The notes beneath the pieces were generated by a model. The model saw only the letters and a program-made list of their open reading frames with translations, was not told the DNA's origin and ran no database searches. From assembly GCA_021234535.1 (NCBI GenBank), contig CM037842.1, positions 22,817,106-22,881,105 on the forward strand: DNA of 64,000 nucleotides, given 5' to 3'. The position numbers were made by a program, and so were the translations under genes. How positions within the stretch are numbered: the stretch's first letter is position 1; each line of letters opens with the position of its first letter. Below, in pieces: positions 22,342 through 32,600 of this stretch. The stretch comes from Stichopus chloronotus (Eukaryota > Echinodermata > Holothuroidea > Aspidochirotida > Stichopodidae).

Positions 22342-25250
22342 ATGTCATGTAGGCTAATGTCGTACTTATAGGTTGTGTGACATGCATGCTTCAAGATCAC
22401 TCTTCAGTACCACTGCAGTATGATATAAACTGGTTTTGTTCCACAATTGACCACCAGCAATTCACCTCATTCAGTACAGTGTATTGCAGTTAGATGACTA
22501 TGCAATAGGGGACAGACAATTTAAAAGACAATTTAAAAAACTATCTCAATTGTACAATACAATTGCACAACACAGTTACAACCTTACATGTTCAGTTGAA
22601 GGCATTATGTCACATACTGTGCAGTACTTTGTCATAAGGTATCAGCAGTATAATGTAAAACACTTTTGTTCCACAATTGATTACATTAGTTCTAACTGTA
22701 TGCAATAGGGGACATACAATTAGTAGAGTTCTAACCATGCAATAGGGGACATGACTGTTCAACTGTAGTATAGTGTAGCAAATTACAGATACAGTATTAA
22801 TGAACTACTGTTTTCCAAGCAGGAGGAGTTGATGCAAGTGTTATCTACTATTTAAACTGACAGTGCCCTTCTACATTACTATAAGACCATGATCAACATC
22901 ATTCAGAACAGTGTAGTTCTTGATTAACTATGCAATAGGGGACAAATAGTTAAACAGTCTTTATGATCAGGTATCACTGCAGTACAGTATAAAACTGGCT
23001 TTGTTTCACAATTGATTACATTTTGTACAGTAACCATGCAATAGGGGATGTAATTATTCTATTATAGCATCATTGACCAAAGCGTATGACTAAATGTTAT
23101 ATTAAGGAAAGCTTTACTAAGGTAATTTGTAATTATTGATATTGCATTAATATTACAGTAGGTTGGCGTTAGTGTAGGTGGGAAGTGGTTACGGAAGGGA
23201 TTTTCTTGTTCTTTGTTGTTATAACTTTGTTTATTCCCATGGTTAGTGTCCTTGTTTTTCAAGCTCAGAAGGGGATTTTAAGAACACTTCCATTCACAAC
23301 ACCGTTTTTATTGGTATTGGTATTTGTACATGTATCTATATTTTGTTGTGACAAAAATAAATGAAATGAAATATCATGCTGTTTTCCAACAGTGCACATG
23401 CATGTGCGACATCTGACTTTTTAGAAAAAAATGCTCGCTAGCATATGTCCCTTCCCTGAAATTCTCATTTGATGTGAGCTGTTTTCACAAAAGTGGACAT
23501 ACACAACATCTGACTTTTTTTAGAAAATGCATGCTACTAACAGTAACAGTTCATTATAAGTGAAAGTGCTTACAATATTCTCCCATTAGCTATATTCACA
23601 GGGTTAAAATCTTGAATGACAGGTATTTGAACTTAATGTTCCACTACACAAATAAGACAGCCAATGTGAATTTCAATTACCTAATGATTACTATACAGTG
23701 TACCGTACTGTTTGAGAGATGACAAACAAACTATAAGCAATAGGGGACAGCTATATTGTTAATTACCACAGATTGGTAGTGTAAATCTGTAGATTCATAA
23801 TTGTTCAATTAACTAGGCATTCTCATATCTTGACTTTTTACATATCATATAATTGTACAGTGCAATATAACTGTGCAGTTACAACCTTACATGTTCAATT
23901 GAAGGCAAGGCCACATACTGTACAGTACTTTATCCTAAGGTATCAGTGGCAGTATAATGTAAAACTCTTTTGTTCCACAATTGGTTACATTTGTTCTTAC
24001 TACTGTAGCCTATGCAATAGGGGACTTAATTAATATGTAGCACAGTGGATGTAGGTTAATATCTTACTCATAGGTTGTGTGACATGCTTCAAGATCACCC
24101 CTCAGATACCACTGCAGTATAATATAAAACTAGTGGTTTTCCACAATAAATTGTTATACCTATTAAAATTTACAATATCTAGCAGTGTACAATAAAACCA
24201 CCAGCAATTCACCTTATTCAGTACAGTGTATGTAGTCTGATAACTATGCAATAGGGGACAGATCATTTAAAAACAGTCTGAATTGTACAATACAATTGTA
24301 CAACACAGTTACAACCTATAACTGTTAAATTGAAAGCAAGGTCACATACTGTATGTTACTTTCCCATAAGTATAATATCAATAATTACATTATAGCAATT
24401 CTGTTGAGTTATAACTGTTCAATGAATTTGGCAAGCTTATAATACTCACTTTTTACATGTCTCTTCTGCAGTATGATTACTGTAGAAGAGATATGTATAC
24501 ATGCAATAGGGGACATGATTGTACCACTTTACTGTATAGTGTAGCACATTAGCTACTGTTTGTACAAAATCAAAAGCAGGAGGAGTTCATATTGGTGTTA
24601 TATACATAGTATTTAAACTGGCAGTATTCCAACAGTGCACTTTTTCCTATGAGCTGACCACAATCAGTTCACGTTATTCAATACAGTGTGTGTCTTGGTA
24701 AATGATTAACTGAGCAATAGGGGACAACTAAACAGAATGTTGTACAATACTTAATTCTGTAGATAGGCCTATAGTTAAAACCTAACTGTTAAATAAAAGG
24801 CAAGATCATGTACTGTACAGTACTTTATGATCATAAGGCATCACTGCAGTAGGCCTTTGTACAGTATTAAACTGTTTGTTCAACAATTGATTACAAGTTC
24901 TACAGTAACCATGCAATAGGGGACATTATAGCACAGTTGATTAAGGCTATAGTGACTTTATGCTTATATCATACTGTTTTCCAACAGTGCACATGCACGT
25001 ATAATCTGTTTTTTAGAAGAAAAAAATGCTTGCTGGCAGAGTATAGTTAAGTCAGAAGACATTTCCTTGCTGGAATTCCCATTTCATGTTATACTGTTTT
25101 CATAACAGTGCATGGACATGCATGCATGTAGGCCTACAACATCTGACCTTTGTAGAAAATGCGTACAACATGGTACAAAAAGTGAGATAGGGGACTTACA
25201 GTAACTTTTGCTACACTGAGGAGGTGATTCAAATGTCATCTCCTAAATTT

Positions 25251-26224
25251 TAGGATCTACAGTGTAGTATCTGGTGAAAATGCTTGAATTGTATTTCCAA
25301 AGAGAATATGTTTTTTACAACTATATTTTGGCTATATGTCAGAGGACGTAATTATGATGTATGATAAACAACAGCACTGTATTGGATTGAACCCTGTAAT
25401 GCAATTCTGTTAAATTGAAAGTATATTTACAATATTCATCCCTTCTGGCTATATTCAAAAAGATCAAAATCTTGAATGACAGCTATAGCTACTAGGTAGT
25501 TGAACTTAATATGCCAACAGTGTAGATAATAAGACCAACTGCCATAAATTTAACCTGAATTTCAATTACCTGTACCTAGTTCAGTGCATCTTCTGTACAG
25601 CACTGTTAGAGAGATGGCAAATGAACTACTGTATGCAACTGGTGGCAGATATTGTTAAACACTACAGAGTTCTGTTCAATAGATTCAGGAAGCTCATATA
25701 CTTTTTACATATCTTCTACAGTATGAGTAGAGTTGTATGTATGCATTAGGGCCATTACTGTACTACTGTATATAGTACACAACGTTATTTGTACAGTGTA
25801 AATGTTGTACCGAACAACAGTATAACATCAGACTTGTATAGAATATATACTATTGTTGTTCTAAATTCAAAACAGTAATGCAAGTGTAATCTCCTATGGT
25901 ATTTAGATTTAGAATATGCCAGTAAGTCACCTCATTCAGTATGTACAGTGAAAGTCTGCTAGCTAGGGAGGTGATTGACTACGCATTTAAGGTGACATTT
26001 AAGGCGAAACATTTACTTAGTGGATCAAGTATCGATATTACCTTCCTAATGGAGCATATATCAAAGTGGCATTATACTAGCTTAGAATGGTCACTTGGTC
26101 ACACTGTTCTTTTTCCTTATCAGTTCACTGACAATTGGTTCTTATTTTCAGGCCAATCAACACTGACCAGAAAAATTACTGTACTGACTAGTACTATAGC
26201 AAGACTTCCAATTTTTCTTTCCAA
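25251..26224. other. Diverged right edge of the array
   Basis: Array modules become weak (GACAGCTATAGC... near 25,480, GCATTAGGG at about 25,743) and then fade. The open frame 25,941-26,243 shows no domain. Confidence 0.5.
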
Positions 26225-26712
26225 TTTTTCCATAAAAACTTGAATGATGAACTATACCTTGAAGTTCAGGAAAAGTGCCAGAAACATATTCATTTTAATA
26301 CAGTAGTGCTATCATGCACCTGTCAATGTTTTTTTTTTGTTGTCTTTCTGCATACAGGTCTTCTAATTCCCACCATTCTCAGCCATGTTCTTAGCATTGT
26401 TATTTGTGCAAGGGGATGAGTTTATTAAAGGGCTCCAGCTCTGCTCAGACAACTCCTATGACGTTAGGGATACCTTAGTAGGCGATCAAAGTGCAATAAT
26501 ATTCTATCAGGCACTCCACTTCGTGAATTTTGTGAACACCGCCTTTGCAGAGAAGTGGAATGTGAAAGTCCATGTGATACACTCAGATACCTCTTAGGTG
26601 TAGGTATGCAGCCCCTTTTGCTCTAGTTATTTTGTTATTGTTGTTGTTTTCATTATATTTGTTTTCCCATAATGTTCCAATTTTAATCTAACACTCCCAG
26701 TGATGCTGCAAA
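26225..26712 (+). repeat. Duplicated segment, copy A (upstream of SET gene)
   Basis: About 450 bp align with 36,005-36,445 on the same strand, including an identical 26-bp stretch around CAGCCATGTTCTTAGCAT. Both copies have a pyrimidine-rich run and an acceptor-like CATACAG/AATACAG just before it, followed by a short open frame (70 codons here, 26,385-26,597; 61 codons in copy B). The peptides share MFLA, DEFIK and a S-A-x-x-FY stretch. This could be a small exon or an old coding fragment; no family was recognised. Confidence 0.7.
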
Positions 26713-27450
26713 GGAGGGGCATGGGTAATATTTTTGTCATGCACGGTGCACATGTATCTTTTCTATTAACCTATTTTCCCTGTAGGACAGCTCGGTTGAA
26801 AGTATCATTCCACATTGGCCATCATCATTGTTTGGTCCTTTCCTCCAAAGGTTAAGCATTAAATGCCCAATCTAGTCAGTCTGCATTGAGCTTTTCAAAA
26901 CATGTTGTGTTTGTAGTGCTAATCCAAATTTATCCAAAGAAGGTAATTACTAGAACATCTTACAAAAGCCCATATAATCTTGTACAATATCTTAGAGCTT
27001 CTGAACCCTACCAGTGGTTCCTATAGTCCCCTGCAGAGCCCACCCTGACTGAGGGCCTGCAGAAGCTATGGACTTCACTCCTGGATGTACTGTACAGTAT
27101 GCTTAACCACAACTCCTGCCCCAACACTGCAACTTGCCCCCCAAGTACACAACACTGCAACCACTTGCCCCACCACTGCAACTTGTCCAGACAGTCAGTA
27201 CTGTATATGCAAGCATGTTTTTTTTTCCTATTCTGTTCACTGTCAATAATATGCTCACTGTTCAGCATCATATTTTTCATTTTAACTGTAACAATGTAGT
27301 GTTGTTGTACGTGAAGAGGATTTTTACTGGACTAGATTTTTCAATTGTCAAGTATAGCCTAATTTTATCATTCTAATTTGCCACCACAGTCTTTTCAAAT
27401 GTAATTTTTATGGTATCATTCATAATCTCCTCTTTAGATTTGTATACAAA
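26713..27450. other. Region upstream of the SET gene
   Basis: A segment at 26,915-26,990 (GCTAATCCAAATTTATCC and ACATCTTACAAAAGCCCAT) resembles 35,910-35,985. At 27,108-27,192 a short imperfect tandem repeat carries CACTGCAACTTGCCCC-like units three times. An acceptor-like TCTCCTCTTTAG ends at 27,437, so the first coding exon may follow a 5' untranslated exon. No promoter motif can be assigned safely. Confidence 0.5.
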
Positions 27451-29613
27451 ATGAGACGAAGAAGAGAAAAACCTGAAGATGTTGCCATCTCCATGGTTAG
27501 ACAAAAGGCTGACAGAGATGGATTCTATGTGAAAGAAATACCTCCAAAAGGTAGCAATTTCCCTCTGATCTCAGTAAGCAATTTACATGTTTAAGAAGTG
27601 AATTTATTAACATGTCATTTAATTCAGTCAGCTGATTTATATTGTTGTACACCTCAAGGTTTGTTTTAACAGTAGTTTGCCATAAATGGATCAGGATGTT
27701 TCGCAAGTACTCACATGTTTGTTCAATTTTAGCAATTTTAAGTGTTTATCCTAACAGCCTGGAAAATTAAAGGTAGACTGTAGCCCCCACCATCACACGG
27801 CTCCCTGTTCTGACTGCTTTGTATTTAAAGAGATGACACATTTTGTGAAATAATATGGATAATTACCACCACTTTAAATGGAGGAAGGAAGGTGTGGAAA
27901 GCAGTGCTCAGTTGTTGTAGACTGGAAGCCCTAATAACTGCAAGTCACTGAGTGAGGATGGTGTGGGATCTTCCACTTCATATGGGGCACAAGGACTCTG
28001 TCTGTTTTATATCATGACTGCTTACTTTTTAGATATTAATTCAGCAATTTTAATCATTTCTTTTTTCTTCATGACCATTATAGGCAGAGGAGTGTTTGCA
28101 AAAGTCAACTTTGAGAAAGGGGAATTTCTACTGCAGTATGCGGGAATACTCATTTCAGGGGATGAAGGAGATAAACTTGAAGAAGAGTTAGGTCCATCAG
28201 GATTCAGATTTTTTGCTACTTTTCGAGGAAAGGATTATTGGTGTGTGTACATTATTAATTGCTCATTTCTTGCATGAGTGTATTGCATACACTGTTAACT
28301 CTCACTGTGTTATGAACTGACTTTGATTTTTTCTACAGTGTTTCTGTCTGAATATCATTGCTTTTAAAGTTTGGAAGACCATACTTTGTCAATAATGTCA
28401 AACGTGTGATAAGTGGCAGTACTGTAATTGCAAACTTTCAAATTAAGTTGATTCATATATTAAGTTAGGTAACTGAATGATGAGGTGGAGGTGGTGGGGT
28501 AATTTGGAAAGATTCCTCCAACCATGGAAACAGTTAAACACCATAAACATTTTTAAAATAAAAATTGTCGTGTCAGATAAGCATGTGTGCTCACATTAAG
28601 CAACACAAACAAATGATTAAAGAACATGGGACATGTTTCCTGAAAAGTGTACCACAGTCTGACTCCTATTTGAAACCAGTTGTCAGGAGAGGCCAGATGT
28701 GTGCTGCCAAACTTTTCAACGGTACACACTGCCATAGAGTAAAGGTCAAATCGGACATGTCTACTGCGGGCAATTTTTCTAATATACAAGTATTACAATG
28801 ACGGATTGCACACTCCCTTCAAAGGCCTGCATGTTGTTCAAAAGCAACAAACTTACCGTAATAAACTTAATAATATGTGAACATGTTACTTTGTTAATAG
28901 TTTAACTTAGACATAGCTTTCAGTAGGTGAGGTTAATGTTGATGTTGAGACACCCAATCTGCTTAAACTTCTCATTCTCGAAGTCTTTATTCCAACAAGT
29001 CCACATGAGGTTCACTGTAATGATAATTAAAATGGTGTGAGGTCGAGTCTTGTTGGAGCAGGGAGCTGCTACTCTAATTAGAGTGGCAATCCTCTGTTTG
29101 GAGCATTGAGGTTACCTGCATGTGTCAGAATATATAGAGCTGTTGATACATAAAGGTACATGGGACTATACCAGGATACTGCGAATGGTACAAAGTATAG
29201 CATGATGTTGCTGGTAGCATTTTAATTTGGAACAGTTTATCATTCAAGATGTCAGACAAGAGATAGGTGGATATATGTATTGTACATGTATGCCGAGTGC
29301 AGCTGGTTGTGAAAGGGTTGAAAGCTGTGCAGAGGCATATAGCTTAAATTGCAGGCTATTAATCCTAAAAAACAGACATTTTAATGCTCGTAATTCTTTT
29401 CATAGTATTGATGCAACAGACGAGCCAGAAACTGGACCTACCCTAGGAAGATTGGTAAATCACGGTGAAAAGAGTGAATTAAATGTCAAACTGTCCATCA
29501 TAGATGTTGACGGCTCACCAGCACTGTGTTTATTTGCCAAAACTGAAATAAGAGAAGGAGAGGAACTCCTGTACGACTATGGTGTGTCAAATCTTCCCTG
29601 GAAGCAAAATAAG
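27451..29613 (+). CDS. Exons 1-3: KMT5A-like SET methyltransferase domain
   Basis: Exon 1 starts MRRRREKPEDVAISMVRQ and ends phase 1 before gtagca. Exon 2 (28,084-28,240) supplies GRGVFAKVNFEKGEFLLQYA and ends phase 2 before gtgtgt. Exon 3 (29,406-29,613) ends phase 0 before gtatga. The SET hallmarks are present in order: GRGVFA (residues 34-39), CIDATDEPETG (86-96), GRLVNHG (100-106) and GEELLYDYG (137-145) followed by PW. These match the KMT5A/SET8 pattern (GRLINHS, GEELLYDYG), including the catalytic-site tyrosines, so an active lysine methyltransferase is plausible. Substrate is unknown; the H4K20 specificity of KMT5A cannot be assumed. Intron 2 (1,165 nt) holds no recognisable gene. Confidence 0.86.
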
Positions 29614-32600
29614 GTATGAACTAAGTTAAATAACAAATGAACAGTAATTCATTCAATTGTAAATAACCTGCTGAGACTTTTTTCTGGTGGAATGAAGAGA
29701 CAGGTGAGCTAATGACATGGTAGGCTTGTGTAGGTTACTGTAAATCTGCTTGCTTTTGAGCTTACTGAAATCCATTATTTACACATGGTCAGTAACTTAA
29801 TTGTGGTATTATTGCACTATAATTAGCACAGAGCATATTATTCCTTCAGTATGTTTTCCAAAGTTATAATACAAGTATGATATGAACAGTGATTTTTTTT
29901 ACATGGTTGACTGATTGATTATGACAGATGGTGGACATGATACATCCAAGCATATGCCATATATGTACTAAATATGTGCTAACTTGTTGACCCCTCGTGG
30001 TTGATGAGACTCCATGTGGAAAACATGAAAACCCCGTAAAAAGTACCTCCAAATCATGGCATATGTGTAAAAATGGGAACTGCTCACCCATGACTGCAGA
30101 AGCAGGGCTGTGATGTTTAGGTGGAAGAAAGAATATGGGGGAGCATGAAGGCTATGTAAACATCTCACTGACTTGTGAGCTAGGGGATTATTTTCTCTCA
30201 TGTACAATTCTTTCCCGAGAAAATGTTTTCTGCACAAACTTGTGTAAAATATACCACTTTTTAGTATACTTAATGCTACATGCCATCAGATTTCCATCAT
30301 AAAATAGTCTGCTAGGCTATAAAGTTTGTGGCAAGAAGTATTCCTTTATACTTAATGTTAAATATGCAGAAGGTAGCATCTTAATATTCTTTGCAAATAC
30401 TCTGACAGGGATGCTATAACTTTAATTTACATGGCTGTTGATTGATTGTTACAGTTGCTGGTTGTACAATTAACGGTACTGAAGGGGATTCCTTTATTAT
30501 TTACCAAGTTACTGTAAGTGATTGTTTATGTATTTTCTTTCTAATTTACAGAATCACATGTGCAATGTTGCCACTGAGCACCATGAGCAACCTCTAGAAA
30601 AGGGCTTAGCAGAAAAATTATGTCCAGTCATCCGCAACCCAGGAGAACATTGTGCTATTGATGTTCCTAACTCTGTCTCACAAGTTTTAAGTGATGGAGA
30701 GCAGCATGCATTGTTGTTAGCAACCCCACAAAGGGCCACATCAACTAAGGATCTTGAATCATGCTGTTTAGCTGTTGAGACTCAAGATCCCCCTTCTGGT
30801 GATGCATCATTAAGTGACCTACCACCCATGATTGTCAGTGAACATAATAAAAAAGGATCAGTTTCCTCAGGCTCAGTAACGGACATGCCAGTTGATGGAG
30901 AGTCATGTCTGTTAACTAGAAACATTACAGATCTCTCAGCATGTGATATTTCAACCAGTAATCTCCAAAACATGCTAACCTCAGAACAAACTAAAGAAAG
31001 ATCTTTCTCCCGAGTAAACAAGATGGAAAATGCACATAAAGAAGATCAATGTGAACCACATCCATTAGTGACAGATTCAAAAACTGACTCTGCTAGTAAT
31101 ACCTCAAACAGCAATCAATCAATGACTGGTGGTTTTGAATATACACCTGAAACTAACCACGTGAACACTGACACAATTTCAACCATTGATCCCAAACAGT
31201 TGACTGCTAGAAAGCAAAATGGAAAAGGACCCCTCCCTCATGGCAAGGAGATGAAATATCAACATGAAGGCAAGGGGCATGAACCACATCCATCAGTGGA
31301 TACTGAAGATAGTAATGACTCAGGCAATGATGCAGGATCCATGACTGGTGATGATGTAGACAATGCACCTGAATCTGACTACACTGATGATGACAGAGTT
31401 TCAACCAGTGATCCAAAACAGTTGACCGCTTTAAAGCACACTGGAAAAGGGCCCCTCCCTGATGCTAAAGACATGAGAAATCAACATGAAGGCAAGGGAC
31501 ATGAACCACATCCATCAATGGACACTGAAGATAGTAATGACTCAGGCAGTGATGCAGGATCCATGACTGGTGATGATGTAGACAATGCACCTGAATCTGA
31601 CTACACCGATGATGACAGAATTTCAACCAGTGATCCAAAACAGTTGACTCCTAGAGAGCAAAATGGAAAAGGACCCCTCCCTCATGGTAAGGAGAAGAAA
31701 AATCAACATAAAGGCAAGGGACATGAACCATACCCATCAATGGACACTGAAGATAGTAATGACTCAGACAGTGATGCAGGATCGATGACTGGTGATGATG
31801 TTGAGTATGCACCTGAATCTGACTACTCAGATGATGACGCAGAAAGTATTGTCATACCCTTACCTCGAATAACACGTAGTACCTGTAATCTTCAGGTACC
31901 CATCACCTCATCAAGTGAGGCCCCAACGAAACCTTCAAACACAACACAGAACTGCTATGATGCAGAAACAAATGATGTATCCAGCTCATCCGATAGATAT
32001 AATCAAGGTGCAGATAGAAGTGGTGGGTCCAGGTCCAGGTCTCAGTCTAGTAGGATTCGGGTGAGGCAAACAAGAAATGGCAGCAAGAGAAAGTATGATA
32101 AAATTTCATATTGCCCTTTTTGCCAAAAAAGTCAGGCTAAATTACCAAGACATCTCTCTAATTTTAAGGAACACAAGAATGAACCAGAAGTAGTACAGTG
32201 GATGGCTACAACAGACCCAGATTTGAAGGCTAAAAGACTGACTAAAATGCGGAACTATGGTAACTATCTGCACAATGCCAAAGTAAGGAAAGAGAACGAA
32301 GGAGTTTTGATACCAGTGTATAGGCCTAGTTACGAGGCCGACCCAGATGATTATTTACCTTGCACTGACTGTTATGGCTATTATGCCAAAAAAGACTTGT
32401 GGAAACACCAATGTGCACTGAGGGAACCTTCAGCAGGAAAAGGTGATAAACCATTGAAGAGGAGGAACTACATTCAAGAAAGCAAAATGATGTTGCCTGA
32501 ATATGGCCTCAGCAGTAGCACTTCAGAAATATTTCTAGGCCTTAGATCTGATGAAAACGGTGTTTCACGTTTCATTAAGACAGACATGCTTACCATTCAA

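Larger units (their letters stand above)
15100..25250 (+). repeat. Hierarchical tandem array with ATGCAATAGGGGACA core
   Basis: Some 25-30 copies of the core ATGCAATAGGGGACA (with small variants) recur at about 150-250 bp spacing, each within a longer diverged sub-unit. Common neighbours are TTTTGTTCCACAATTGATTA, CACATACTGTACAGTACTTT and TTCACCTCATTCAGTACAGT. Sub-units are ordered into larger units of roughly 2-2.6 kb, marked by a CTGTTTTCCAACAGTGCACA module near 16,319, 18,729, 21,330, 23,380 and 24,968, and by a GGAAAGGTTTACTAAGG module near 18,450, 20,590 and 23,105. Almost all copies are on one strand. No coding potential is seen. It behaves as a satellite-like higher-order repeat; whether it arose from a transposon is unknown. 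Confidence 0.88.

Noticed and set aside
15100..25250. CRISPR-like array because of the repeated 15-bp core
   Set aside because: Spacing is irregular, the between-core DNA is itself repeated, and the genome is animal.
27008..27280. 90-codon minus-strand frame upstream of the SET gene
   Set aside because: It covers an imperfect short tandem repeat and lacks any domain.
30522..30551. ATG of the long open frame as translation start of the recombinase-like protein
   Set aside because: TTTCTTTCTAATTTACAG is a good splice acceptor in phase with the SET exon, so these codons are intronic.
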